64,000 nucleotides of DNA from CAVYXF01 sp963772335 (GCA_963772335.1 CAVYXF010000005.1:496001-560000), one strand, 5' to 3'; positions 46,663-56,144 are shown, counted from the first letter of the stretch. The notes: generated by a model from the sequence alone, not told the origin. Numbers and translations: made by a program.

Positions 46663-46922
46663 CCAAGTAGCTATGCAAGCACCTGGCGGGCTTGCAAGTG
46701 CTTTGAAATTATTTGCGGCGGTTTTCTCGAAGTGCGTTGTTCGAGCCCATGAATGTCTTTCATGCGAGGGCAAGCCCGGAGCCGTCTCCGCCGCTTTCAT
46801 CATATAAGCTTTCGTCGCATGGCCGACGCGATGCACTCAGTTCCGTTCGAGCACACAAGCACGCCAGCCGCGAAAACCACCTCCAGTTGTTCACCTTCCC
46901 GTTCTTGTGGCAGCATCCCTGC

Positions 46923-47639
46923 ATGAGCACGAACGATCTTGAGCGGCAGTTTACTGGCTGCATCCTCAATGTCCTTCGCGAGCGCGCCTTCGCCCCGCCT
47001 ACGACACGCGATCCTGCAATCCGCGAGCCGTACTTCGCCGACATGGTGCACGCAGTCATGGCACGCATCAAAGCCGCTGGCTGGCTGCTGGAGCCGCGTA
47101 ATCGTCAATGGCGCGAGGATGGGGAGAGCGGCAGCCGCATCAACTTGCGTAATGCCGCAACTGCGGGTGACACCGAGTTTTCATACCCCCGGGCGGGAAC
47201 TCCTGCATTGGCCGAGTGTTCGCAGTTTTTGCGGGAGATTGTAGGTGGGCAGATGACATTTTCGGTAAGAGGCCCCGCGTCCTTATCCGACTATCGCTTT
47301 CTCATCGTTGAGGATGAGGTCCTGCAGGCTTGTCATTTGGCTGCGATGGTGACGGAGATGGGCGGCACGGTTGCAAAGATCGCTCATAGCTATGAGCAAG
47401 CACAGGATGCGGTATTGGGGACGACGTTTGATTGCGCCATCCTCGACATCAACCTGAGTGGCACATTGAGCTTCCCCTTGATTGACGTTCTGCGTAGGCG
47501 AGGCATCCCCTTCGTGATTTGCACGGCTTATGCCAATGCTGTCGATGCCCATAGCGGCACCTCCGGTGCTCCCCAACTCGACAAGCCGGTAGATGCACGT
47601 GATCTGCGGAATACATTGCTGGGGGTGCTCAAACACTAG
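46923..47639 (+). CDS. Response regulator receiver protein
   Basis: About 238 residues. The C-terminal 115 residues are a receiver domain: LIVEDE acidic pocket, phospho-acceptor Asp in CAILDINLSG, Thr in ICTAYA and Lys in LDKPV. The N-terminal 120 residues are unassigned; no DNA-binding or enzymatic output domain is present, and no histidine kinase is nearby. ATG 46923 seems likely, but a start closer to the receiver (ATG 47254 region) cannot be excluded. Signal and target unknown. Confidence 0.75.
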   Translation: MSTNDLERQFTGCILNVLRERAFAPPTTRDPAIREPYFADMVHAVMARIKAAGWLLEPRNRQWREDGESGSRINLRNAATAGDTEFSYPRAGTPALAECSQFLREIVGGQMTFSVRGPASLSDYRFLIVEDEVLQACHLAAMVTEMGGTVAKIAHSYEQAQDAVLGTTFDCAILDINLSGTLSFPLIDVLRRRGIPFVICTAYANAVDAHSGTSGAPQLDKPVDARDLRNTLLGVLKH

Positions 47640-47865
47640 GAGCACCCGATCGACTCGCTGCGACAGGCCGACGCCTAGGGCCGGCGCTTGCCGGAAAACA
47701 GGTGCGCGGTTGGGGCGCTGAGCTATGAGCGAGTGCTGCATAGGCCTGAGCTGAACTGGTTGGCTTCGGTAAAATCCGCAGTCGTCGTCCGGATGTCACC
47801 TCGTGACGCCCCTATCTCAGTCGTCCGCCGACTTGGCACGATCTCGCTTGAGAGCCGAGCGCACG

Positions 47866-48103
47866 GTCGGAGGCCTTGTTCTCGGCATCGGCATCGACCA
47901 GCGCCGTCTCGTGGTTGAACATCACCTCGCGCATCACGGTCAGCATCGATTTGCGCTTGGCGAACCATTGCCGGCGCAGCGTTCGCAGTTGCTTGCCCGC
48001 CTGGAGCTTGTCGAGCGCGATCCAGCGGGTCGACCAGCGATAGCCAAAGCCGAGTTCATTGAGCGCATCGAGAAGGCCGGGCGCGGCCCTGAAATCGAAG
48101 AGG
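47866..48103 (-). pseudogene. Fragment of conjugal transfer ATPase TrbE
   Basis: About 80 codons on the minus strand resemble an internal part of TrbE/VirB4: GLLDALNELGFGYRWSTRW, QLRTLRRQWFAKRK and ETALVDADAENKASD. The fragment is cut at 48103 by the IS701-family element, and similarity stops downstream after NKASD. It is a trace of a former conjugative element. No other trb gene is in the window. Confidence 0.65.
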
Positions 48104-48263
48104 CTAGTACTACAGTTGCGTTTTTCTGCGTTTTTCATAGTGAGCGCTGGCGGCGTTGGCTTGATGTCGTCGCCGCCAGATCGACCATGCGATGATGAAG
48201 GGCGGCGCTGCGGGAGTTTTCAGCAGGAGACGTGCCAGGAGATAGCGGATCTCCGGAACGGTG

Positions 48264-49552
48264 CACGGCTGTCCGGGGAAATTCAGGCATAGGCGAACTC
48301 CAATTGTCCTGGATGGCACCGCGGTTTGGGCTGACCGGCATTGACATCGGGCGGTCTGTCGAGCCTGGCGATGGACTTGCGGATGAAGAGGCACTGGCCG
48401 ACCAGTTCGGTGAAGCGCAGCGGCACCAGGCTGCTGCGGCTCATCCTTGCGGCGATGCGCAGCAGCAGATAGGCGATCATGGCTGCCAGGATCTGCAGCC
48501 TGATGGCGTTCTCCGACCGGCCGATGAAGCGCGTGAGCTTCAGATGCTGCTTGATCCAGCGGAACAAAAGCTCGATGTCCCAGCGTGCCTTGTAGAGCGC
48601 GGCGATCTCCACGGCCGAACGCTCCAGGTCGTTGGTGATCACCTCCATCACCGTGCCATCCTCGCGTTTGAGGGTGACCCGTCTGATCGGGCAGCCGAGC
48701 CTGCTCCTGCCCTGGGTGGCAAGGCGGATCGTCGCGTCGGCCAGGATTTCGAAGCCCTCACCCTGGGTTCTTATGACCCGGCGCGCCTTGATCACCGCGT
48801 AGCGCGCATTGGTTTTGGGTCGGGTGACGAACAGTGCGCCGGCCCGATGCAGGCGGGTCCACCAGGCGTAATCGCAATAGGCTTTGTCGAAGACGTATGT
48901 GGCGCCGCGCTCGATCGGCTCGCTGCGGCCGATCTCGACATCGTTCACGGTCGAAGCGGTAATGGCGATCCGGCGCGGGTGATCGGCATCGGGATCGTAG
49001 ACCACGTGCATCTTCAGCCCATGCGTCCGCCCGTTCCATTGCGCCCAGTCGCACAGCCGATCCAGCGGGATCGGGGTGGCATCGATCAGGCGCAGCATGC
49101 GTCTGCCGTCACGGCGCAGGCGGGTGCCGGCCAGGGCGGACAGCATCTCGAAGGTCTCGGCGAGCACCTCCGGCGGGCGGCGATGATTGGCATCGGCGAG
49201 CGTGGAGCGCATCACCGGACCGCTGCCGAGGTGGTAATGATGATGCGCATTGGCGTTCCAGGCCGCCGCGATGCCGCGCAGGCTGCTGACCGAGGCAAGC
49301 CGGGCAAAGATCAGCGTCACGAGATGGTCCCAGCTGCTGAACGTCTTCGCATAGGCGTCCGCGTCATGCCGGGCCACGATCGCCTTGAACCCGGGCCGCG
49401 AGATCGGTTTGAGAAGGCTGGCGAAGATGCTATCCCGATAGCGCATGCCCGGCTCCATTTTCTAAGTCTCGACAACCAGAAAATAGCCGGTTTGCACCGG
49501 AAAAGCCGGGCATGCACCAGCGACACAGTGACTCGTTCCCCGGACAGCCGTG
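48264..49552 (-). mobile_element. IS4-family element nested in IS701 copy 1
   Basis: 1289 bp bounded by perfect 17-bp inverted repeats (CACGGCTGTCCGGGGAA / TTCCCCGGACAGCCGTG) and a 10-bp target duplication CGGAACGGTG at 48254-48263 and 49553-49562. Copy 2 of the IS701 element has that 10-mer once, which proves the insertion point, just downstream of the IS701 transposase stop. Confidence 0.95.
48283..49458 (-). CDS. IS4-family transposase
   Basis: A 391-residue DDE transposase. Catalytic-region motifs: LIDATPIPL (first Asp), VFDKAYCDYAWW (second Asp) and the YKARWDIELLFRWIKQHLK signature, which is the Y-R-E-K pattern of IS4-type enzymes. It fills nearly the whole element. The frame is intact, so the element may be active. 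Confidence 0.93.
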   Translation of the reverse strand: MEPGMRYRDSIFASLLKPISRPGFKAIVARHDADAYAKTFSSWDHLVTLIFARLASVSSLRGIAAAWNANAHHHYHLGSGPVMRSTLADANHRRPPEVLAETFEMLSALAGTRLRRDGRRMLRLIDATPIPLDRLCDWAQWNGRTHGLKMHVVYDPDADHPRRIAITASTVNDVEIGRSEPIERGATYVFDKAYCDYAWWTRLHRAGALFVTRPKTNARYAVIKARRVIRTQGEGFEILADATIRLATQGRSRLGCPIRRVTLKREDGTVMEVITNDLERSAVEIAALYKARWDIELLFRWIKQHLKLTRFIGRSENAIRLQILAAMIAYLLLRIAARMSRSSLVPLRFTELVGQCLFIRKSIARLDRPPDVNAGQPKPRCHPGQLEFAYA

Positions 49553-49581
49553 CGGAACGGTGGGGACCAACGCCTGCATTC

Positions 49582-50766
49582 TCAGGCGGCGATTGGCGGA
49601 CTCGTTTCGTTCGGTTTGCCTTCCCAGGCGGCGCGGCGCAGATCGGCCGAGAGCTTGGCGAGGAAGGCGAGCGCCGCCATGCATAAGGTCATGTGGCGAT
49701 GCCAGCCATGCCACGAGCGCGCCTCGCAATGATCGAGGCCGAGATCGTCCTTGGCCCTTTGGAAGCATTCCTCGACGGTCCAGCGCAAACCCGCCACGCC
49801 GGCGAGTTCGGCAAGCGCGGTGCCGGCGGGGGCAAAGACGAGATAATAGCCGCGCTTGTTCGGATCGCGGCGGCTGCGGCGGATCAGGAGCCAGCGCTCC
49901 CAGCCCGGATCGCACGTCCAGGGCAAGCCGATCCGCGCCCAATCGTAAAGCCGCAGGCCCTTGGCGCCTTCGCCTGCGGCGCATGTGACCCAGCTGCCTG
50001 ACGGCAGCGCGTCGGCGAGAGCCTCGGGATCGGTCTGCACCAGCCCGTTCTCGTCCCAAAATCGCAGCGCATGATTGGAGCGCACCGCCAGCACATAAGC
50101 CTGGCTGCGCTCTTCCAGCATGCGCCGCAGACGCGAATCCGAGCCGTAGAGCGCATCGGCCAGCACAAAGGCGCAAGGAACGCCGGCATCCAGCGCCGCC
50201 CCGATCAACGCGCGGGCGATCTGCGGCTTGGTGGCGAAGCCGACCGCCGCAGGGACCTGGGTCTTCTCCCGCCGGGCGTGGTCTTGCGTCCAGGCCTCGG
50301 GCAGATAGAGCCGCCGGTCGATCAGCGCCTGGCCGAAGCGGCTGGCATAGGCCAGGAACACCCCGATCTGGCAATTCTCGATCCGCCCCGCCGTGCCGGA
50401 ATACTGCCGGGCAACGCCGACGGAATGCTCGCCTTTCTTCAAGAAACCCGTCTCGTCGACGACCAGCACGCCATCAGGATCGCCAAGCGCCTCGATGGCA
50501 TAGCCGCGCACGACATCGCGTAGCGCTTCCGAATCCCACCGACTGCGGCCCAAAAGCGACTGCATCCGAGCAGGCCGCTCAAGCCCGGCCTGCTCGGCCA
50601 TCAGCCAGCCGGTCTTGCGACCCACGCCAGACAGCAGGCCGTCCACAAACGCGCTTGCCGTCGCTCGCAGCTCACGCCGCCCGAACACCGGCGTCAGCCG
50701 CGCTTTCAGCGCCGCAAGCTCCGCCGCCCACGCCAGCAACGAACCCGACCAGGGTGCAACTGCCAT
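49582..50766 (-). CDS. IS701-family transposase (copy 1)
   Basis: A 394-residue DDE transposase from ATG 50766, behind GGGGAG. Motifs: VVDETGFLKKGEHSVGVARQ, VLADALYG and WTVEECFQRAKDDLGL. The protein sequence is identical to the copy at 54477-55661. The IS4-family insertion falls after its stop codon, so the coding region is intact. Confidence 0.95.
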   Translation of the reverse strand: MAVAPWSGSLLAWAAELAALKARLTPVFGRRELRATASAFVDGLLSGVGRKTGWLMAEQAGLERPARMQSLLGRSRWDSEALRDVVRGYAIEALGDPDGVLVVDETGFLKKGEHSVGVARQYSGTAGRIENCQIGVFLAYASRFGQALIDRRLYLPEAWTQDHARREKTQVPAAVGFATKPQIARALIGAALDAGVPCAFVLADALYGSDSRLRRMLEERSQAYVLAVRSNHALRFWDENGLVQTDPEALADALPSGSWVTCAAGEGAKGLRLYDWARIGLPWTCDPGWERWLLIRRSRRDPNKRGYYLVFAPAGTALAELAGVAGLRWTVEECFQRAKDDLGLDHCEARSWHGWHRHMTLCMAALAFLAKLSADLRRAAWEGKPNETSPPIAA

Positions 50767-50830
50767 CGATCCACTCCCCAAATACGGAGAGAGAATCAGA
50801 TTCAACGGCAAAACGCAACTGTAGTACTAG

Positions 50831-51861
50831 AGCGGATTCAAACCTATCGTACATAACCTGAATGGCGGAGATAGTTGCGGCACTCGTCTTGTTTGAAGGT
50901 GTCGATGAGATCGCCGATAGCGGTCCAGAGGGCTTCGACCGAGCGGGCAGCGACCGTGCGCAGCAGGGCCTTCAGCTTCGCGAACATCTGCTCGATCGGG
51001 TTGAGATCGGGCGAGTAAGGCGGCAGGTAGCGGAGTTCTGCGCCCGCGGCCTGGATGGCCTTGCGCACACCCTCAACCTTGTGGCTTGACAGGTTGTCGA
51101 GAATGACAATGTCGCCGGGCTTCAAGGTCGGCACCAGCACCTGTTGCACATAGGCGAGGAAGCTCGCGCCATTGATGGCGCCGTCGAAAACCGCCGGGGC
51201 CGTCAAGCCGTCGGCTCTGAGGGCGCCAATGAATGTCGTGGTCTTCCAATGACCGTGCGGCACAGGCGCGACCAGGCGCTCGCCGCGCCTCGAGCGGCCA
51301 TAGCGGCGCGTCATGTTCGTCGTGGCCCAGGTCTCGTCGATGAAGACGAGGCGTTCCATGCTCAAGCTGCCTTGGGTTTTCCGCCACGCCTCGCGCGCAG
51401 CGGCAACGTCGGCTCGCTCTTGCTCGGCGGCGTGGCACGTCTTTTTTTGTGCGACAGATCAAGCGCCTGGAGTGTGGCCCACATGGTGGCGATGCACACC
51501 GTCACGTTCCGTTCGCGTATCGACCACTCTGTGAGTTCGGCCAAGGTCGCATCGGGATGAGCCGAGACGTAGGCGGCAAGCGCATCGAGATGACCGTCGA
51601 GCTTGCGCCCCGCACGACCGGTTTTCGGCAGGGCGGTTTCGATACCACGGAGCCGACGTCGAGCCAGAGCTTTGTAAATGTAGGACACGCTGACCTCGAA
51701 CAGCGGAGCGATTTCATAAACCCTCCCACCGCGGTCAACCGCCGCCAGCACCCGCGCTCTCAGATCGTCCGAATAGCTCTGTCCAGAGACCCATCCCATC
51801 GCCGCCCCCTCCTCATAGAGACGACAGGACAAAATCACTGTTCGCGAAGTTTGTGAATCCC
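50831..51861 (-). mobile_element. IS630-family element
   Basis: About 1.0 kb, bounded approximately by GAGCGGATTCAAACC at 50831 and a similar inverted end near 51845-51861 (GTTTGTGAATCCCT). It abuts IS701 copy 1. The right boundary is approximate because the ends match imperfectly. Confidence 0.7.
50844..51799 (-). CDS. IS630-family transposase, made by -1 frameshifting
   Basis: Two overlapping frames. The first, from ATG 51799 (GAGGAGG upstream), carries the helix-turn-helix domain (MGWVSGQSYSDDLRARVL, SVSYIYKALARR). The second carries the DDE domain (RLVFIDETW, DIVILDNLSSHK, YLPPYSPDLNPIEQ). A run of seven A on the coding strand (T at 51442-51448) sits in the overlap; slipping back one base there yields KKTCHAAEQERADVAAARE, the sequence expected for the family. 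Programmed frameshifting is typical of such IS630 elements. Confidence 0.88.
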
Positions 51862-52205
51862 TTCGATTCTGGTCGGTTTAATTTGAAGGTTTCTGCGAGG
51901 TCGCATGCGTACGGGTTCTGCAGGGCGCCGGTCGATGGGCGATCTCGTAGAAACCTGATTGAACTGAACCGCGGGCAGCGGGTGCGTCGGTTATGGGGAT
52001 TGGTGCCGGTAGCGGCGGGGTTTGACGACGTAGGGCCTTACAGTGGCGATGAAGAGCCCGGCGATGAGGGCGTCGCGCGACACTTTCGAGCGGCGGCAGG
52101 AGGCCGATGCGGCCAACAGCGGACGCCGCAGCGTCGCTTTGGGTGCAGGCCGACGATGCGGCGCGGTGACCGCCTCGTGCCGGGTGGTGCGTGACGAGTT
52201 TGCTC

Positions 52206-53402
52206 TCATGACGTGTCGAGCCTCGGCCATCGGCGGCGGTGCAGGCCCGGCAGGACTTCGATGATCGTCATGGTGCCGCCGCAGCAGGGGCACGACACAG
52301 GGGGTTCGCCCGGCTCACCTGTGGTCGGCGTGTCGTCGTCCTCCGAGGTGGTCGACGGTGGTGAAACAGCCAGCAGGCGACGGATGGTGGCGAGCTTGGC
52401 CCGGCGATGGCCGTTGGCGAGGAAGCCGTAGTGGCGGATGCGCTGGAAGCCATCGGGGAGCACGTGGAGCAGGAAGCGGCGCAGAAACTCGTGCGCATCG
52501 AGACGCATGATCTTCTGCGCTCTGCCGTGGGCGTAGTCACGCCATGTGAAAGCGACGTGGCCGTCATCGAGGGCGATGAGGCGACGGTTCGAGATGGCGA
52601 TGCGATGGGTGTAGCGCGACAGATAGGCGAGCACCTGTTCGGGGCCGGCGAAGGGAGCCTTGGCGTAAACGATCCATTCGGTCCGCCGCAGCGGGGCGAT
52701 GGCCGCATCGAAAGCCGTTGTGTCAGCGAGAGGGACAAGCTCGTTGAAGAAGCGCAGCTTGCCGGCGCGATGGGCGGCCCGGAGTTTGTCCAGGAACAGG
52801 CGCCGGTAAAGGCGCGAGAGCACGCGCACGGGCAGGAAGAAGCCGGGCCGGCAGGCGATCCACCTCTTGCCGTCCGGCGTGAGGCCGCCACCGGGCACGA
52901 TGCAATGGACGTGCGGATGGTGCGTCAGCGTCTGTCCCCAGCTGTGCAGCACCATCGTGGCGCCAATCTCGGCGCCGAGGTGCTTTGGATCGGCGGCGAT
53001 CGTCTTCAGCGTCTCGGCGGCAGCCTCGAACAGCAGTGCATAGACGATCGCCTTGTTCTGCAACGCAATTGCAGCGGCCGGTGCCGGCAGCGTGAAGACG
53101 ACGTGGAAATAGGCGACGGGCAGCAGGTCGGCGGCACGCGCTTGGAGCCACTCGCGCGCCGCGCCGGCCTGACACTTCGGGCAATGCCGGTTGCGACAGG
53201 AGTTGTAGGAAATGGCTGTGTGGCCGCAGTCGTTGCAACGGGCGACGTGACCGCCGAGGGTAGCCGTCCGGCACGCCTCGATCGCTCCCATCACGCGAAG
53301 TGCGGATCGGTCGAGGTGGCCGGCATTGCGGGCGCGAAAGCTGTCGCCATGGCGGCGGAGCACGTCCGCCACCTCCAGCATGAGTGAGCGCTTGTCGCTC
53401 AC
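52206..53402 (-). CDS. IS91-family HUH transposase
   Basis: A 398-residue rolling-circle transposase. An N-terminal zinc-binding segment (CNDCGHTAISYNSCRNRHCP) is followed by the HUH motif in HPHVHCIVPGG and a later Tyr-containing helix (AYLSRYTHRIAISNRR). GTG start at 53402. It lies 34 bp downstream of a tyrosine recombinase gene, as in integrase-carrying IS91 relatives. Confidence 0.93.
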   Translation of the reverse strand: MSDKRSLMLEVADVLRRHGDSFRARNAGHLDRSALRVMGAIEACRTATLGGHVARCNDCGHTAISYNSCRNRHCPKCQAGAAREWLQARAADLLPVAYFHVVFTLPAPAAAIALQNKAIVYALLFEAAAETLKTIAADPKHLGAEIGATMVLHSWGQTLTHHPHVHCIVPGGGLTPDGKRWIACRPGFFLPVRVLSRLYRRLFLDKLRAAHRAGKLRFFNELVPLADTTAFDAAIAPLRRTEWIVYAKAPFAGPEQVLAYLSRYTHRIAISNRRLIALDDGHVAFTWRDYAHGRAQKIMRLDAHEFLRRFLLHVLPDGFQRIRHYGFLANGHRRAKLATIRRLLAVSPPSTTSEDDDTPTTGEPGEPPVSCPCCGGTMTIIEVLPGLHRRRWPRLDTS

Positions 53403-53436
53403 GTTAAACGTTCGCTCGGGCGCGACACGGGCGGCG

Positions 53437-54300
53437 TTAAGGTGCGGGCGAACCCTTCAGCTCGAGCCGATCCAGCGGACTTCTCGTCGCTGCGATCAGA
53501 TGCGCGGAGACCTTCGTGTAGCGTGCCGTCGTCGAGAGCTGCGCATGGCCGAGTAACGCCTGGATGACGCGGATATCGGTGCCCTGCTCCAGAAGATGCG
53601 TGGCAAAGCAATGGCGTAACGTCTTCACGGTGACGGGCTTGCCGATCCGGGCGATGAGCGCTGCGCGCATGCAGGCTTTGTTGAGCGTCGTCGCATCAAT
53701 CGGGCCCTGGCCATCCGGCCGCGCGAACAGCCACCGGCGCGGACGGGCGATCTTCCAGTATGTTCGCAGCATTGCGAGAAGCGCCGCCGACAACATGACG
53801 TACCGGTCCTTACAGCCCTTGCCCTGCTCGACGCGGATCAGGCCGCGTGCGCTCTCGATGTGTGCAATGCGAAGCGAGAGAGCCTCAGCCGTGCGCAGCC
53901 CGGTAGCATAGACCGTGGCGAGCGCAGTTCGGCAGACCAGATCATCGGCGGCCTCAAGCAAGCGAGCCACCTCAGCCGCCGAAAGCACAACCGGCAGCGT
54001 CTTCGGCTTCCGGGCATAGGGGATACGCTCGGGCAGATCCTCGCGGCCGAGCGTGACGCCGTAGAAAAACCGCAACGCCGAAACGGTCTGGTTGAGCGAA
54101 GCCCAGGCAATCGCGTTCTCGACCAGATGAACCTGATAGGCCCGCACGTCCTCGACGCCGAGGTGCTCAGGCGAACGACGATAGTACCGGCTGAACTTCT
54201 TGACCGCGGTAATGTAAGACGCTTGGGTCGCGGGCGAAAGATTGCGGACCGTCATGTCCTCGATCATGCGCCGGCGCAGGCGGGTGATACGCTCACTCAT
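53437..54300 (-). CDS. Tyrosine recombinase of the IS91-type element
   Basis: A 287-residue XerC/D-like phage-integrase-family protein. N-terminal SAM-like DNA-binding domain, then the catalytic domain with Arg in YATGLRTAEALSLR, His and Arg in TLRHCFATHLLEQG, His in ALLGHAQL and the Tyr nucleophile in TARYTKV. ATG 54300 follows AGGAG. It probably acts with the neighbouring IS91-family transposase; its exact role in such elements is not settled. Confidence 0.92.
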   Translation of the reverse strand: MSERITRLRRRMIEDMTVRNLSPATQASYITAVKKFSRYYRRSPEHLGVEDVRAYQVHLVENAIAWASLNQTVSALRFFYGVTLGREDLPERIPYARKPKTLPVVLSAAEVARLLEAADDLVCRTALATVYATGLRTAEALSLRIAHIESARGLIRVEQGKGCKDRYVMLSAALLAMLRTYWKIARPRRWLFARPDGQGPIDATTLNKACMRAALIARIGKPVTVKTLRHCFATHLLEQGTDIRVIQALLGHAQLSTTARYTKVSAHLIAATRSPLDRLELKGSPAP

Positions 54301-54416
54301 CGGGTGCTCCTGTCGGAAGGCGTTGGGCTTTGCAGCACCCAAAAACCTTCGCAGACAGCACACCTACTCCGCCGCTAGCGCCTTCCGCGGTAGCGGTTCA
54401 GTTCAATCCGCTCTAG

Positions 54417-55836
54417 TACTACAGTTGCGTTTTGCCGTTGAATCTGATTCTCTCTCCGTATTTGGGGAGTGGATCGATGGCAGTTGCACCCTGGTCGGGT
54501 TCGTTGCTGGCGTGGGCGGCGGAGCTTGCGGCGCTGAAAGCGCGGCTGACGCCGGTGTTCGGGCGGCGTGAGCTGCGAGCGACGGCAAGCGCGTTTGTGG
54601 ACGGCCTGCTGTCTGGCGTGGGTCGCAAGACCGGCTGGCTGATGGCCGAGCAGGCCGGGCTTGAGCGGCCTGCTCGGATGCAGTCGCTTTTGGGCCGCAG
54701 TCGGTGGGATTCGGAAGCGCTACGCGATGTCGTGCGCGGCTATGCCATCGAGGCGCTTGGCGATCCTGATGGCGTGCTGGTCGTCGACGAGACGGGTTTC
54801 TTGAAGAAAGGCGAGCATTCCGTCGGCGTTGCCCGGCAGTATTCCGGCACGGCGGGGCGGATCGAGAATTGCCAGATCGGGGTGTTCCTGGCCTATGCCA
54901 GCCGCTTCGGCCAGGCGCTGATCGACCGGCGGCTCTATCTGCCCGAGGCCTGGACGCAAGACCACGCCCGGCGGGAGAAGACCCAGGTCCCTGCGGCGGT
55001 CGGCTTCGCCACCAAGCCGCAGATCGCCCGCGCGTTGATCGGGGCGGCGCTGGATGCCGGCGTTCCTTGCGCCTTTGTGCTGGCCGATGCGCTCTACGGC
55101 TCGGATTCGCGTCTGCGGCGCATGCTGGAAGAGCGCAGCCAGGCTTATGTGCTGGCGGTGCGCTCCAATCATGCGCTGCGATTTTGGGACGAGAACGGGC
55201 TGGTGCAGACCGATCCCGAGGCTCTCGCCGACGCGCTGCCGTCAGGCAGCTGGGTCACATGCGCCGCAGGCGAAGGCGCCAAGGGCCTGCGGCTTTACGA
55301 TTGGGCGCGGATCGGCTTGCCCTGGACGTGCGATCCGGGCTGGGAGCGCTGGCTCCTGATCCGCCGCAGCCGCCGCGATCCGAACAAGCGCGGCTATTAT
55401 CTCGTCTTTGCCCCCGCCGGCACCGCGCTTGCCGAACTCGCCGGCGTGGCGGGTTTGCGCTGGACCGTCGAGGAATGCTTCCAAAGGGCCAAGGACGATC
55501 TCGGCCTCGATCATTGCGAGGCGCGCTCGTGGCATGGCTGGCATCGCCACATGACCTTATGCATGGCGGCGCTCGCCTTCCTCGCCAAGCTCTCGGCCGA
55601 TCTGCGCCGCGCCGCCTGGGAAGGCAAACCGAACGAAACGAGTCCGCCAATCGCCGCCTGAGAATGCAGGCGTTGGTCCCCACCGTTCCGGAGATCCGCT
55701 ATCTCCTGGCACGTCTCCTGCTGAAAACTCCCGCAGCGCCGCCCTTCATCATCGCATGGTCGATCTGGCGGCGACGACATCAAGCCAACGCCGCCAGCGC
55801 TCACTATGAAAAACGCAGAAAAACGCAACTGTAGTA
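54417..55836 (+). mobile_element. IS701-family element, copy 2
   Basis: 1420 bp with inverted repeats starting TACTACAGTTGCGTTTT, flanked by CTAG at 54413-54416 and 55837-55840. Same sequence as copy 1 but in opposite orientation, so the pair can drive inversion of the 3.6 kb between them. Confidence 0.95.
54477..55661 (+). CDS. IS701-family transposase (copy 2)
   Basis: A 394-residue DDE transposase from ATG 54477, with GGGGAG eight bases upstream. Same motifs as the other copy (VVDETGFLKKGEHS, LADALYG, WTVEECFQRAK). Uninterrupted element and frame, so this copy is probably the active one. Confidence 0.95.
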   Translation: MAVAPWSGSLLAWAAELAALKARLTPVFGRRELRATASAFVDGLLSGVGRKTGWLMAEQAGLERPARMQSLLGRSRWDSEALRDVVRGYAIEALGDPDGVLVVDETGFLKKGEHSVGVARQYSGTAGRIENCQIGVFLAYASRFGQALIDRRLYLPEAWTQDHARREKTQVPAAVGFATKPQIARALIGAALDAGVPCAFVLADALYGSDSRLRRMLEERSQAYVLAVRSNHALRFWDENGLVQTDPEALADALPSGSWVTCAAGEGAKGLRLYDWARIGLPWTCDPGWERWLLIRRSRRDPNKRGYYLVFAPAGTALAELAGVAGLRWTVEECFQRAKDDLGLDHCEARSWHGWHRHMTLCMAALAFLAKLSADLRRAAWEGKPNETSPPIAA

Positions 55837-55840
55837 CTAG

Positions 55841-56144
55841 AGTCGAGGTGATCCGAAACGTGCTGACCCCATTCAAGGTGGAATTTGCCCGTAGCAGTAC
55901 TGGTCGTGGCGGCGCACCGACTCTGGTCCCAGTCGAGAGTGGCGGAGCCCAGGTGAAGGCCAGCATCTTCGTGGTGAATGTGTCCTTGCAGGAGGCAAAA
56001 AATCGCCTGTACCGGCGCGAGATCAATCAGGTCGTTTGCGGCAAGCTCTATCAGGAGCCCGTTAAGATCACAGCCAACACGGTGCTTATCAAGATGCTCA
56101 CGGATTTAGGCGGGGTCGGAATGGTGTTGTACACTCACACCGGC
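55841..56144 (+). pseudogene. Gene fragment between IS701 copy 2 and an IS21 remnant
   Basis: An open frame continues out of the IS701 end for about 100 codons with sensible protein sequence (VIRNVLTPFKVEFARSSTGR, RGGAPTLVPVESGG, SLQEAKNRLYRREINQV). Its 5' end is cut by IS701 and its 3' end by the IS21-like end at 56145. No confident family; a real but unidentified gene was destroyed here. Confidence 0.5.

Larger units (their letters stand above)
48108..50826 (-). mobile_element. IS701-family element, copy 1, interrupted by an IS4-family element
   Basis: Ends are the inverted repeats TACTACAGTTGCGTTTT (48108 on) and its complement ending at 50826; CTAG flanks both ends (48104-48107, 50827-50830), matching the 4-bp YTAR-type target duplication of IS701. 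Without the inserted IS4-family element and its 10-bp duplication it would be 1420 bp, the same as copy 2. Its left end cuts the trbE fragment. Confidence 0.9.
51957..54408 (-). mobile_element. IS91-family element with associated tyrosine recombinase
   Basis: A two-gene unit bounded by a perfect 16-bp inverted repeat: GATTGAACTGAACCGC at 51957-51972 and its complement at 54393-54408. Genes: a tyrosine recombinase followed by an IS91-type HUH transposase. Classical IS91 elements lack terminal inverted repeats, so these may belong to a host element or to a variant with repeats. The 51973-52205 stretch holds no gene. Confidence 0.7.

Noticed and set aside
48232..49686. A 484-codon plus-strand open frame across the IS4-family element
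   Set aside because: It is antisense to an intact transposase and spans the IS border; no ribosome site or family feature.
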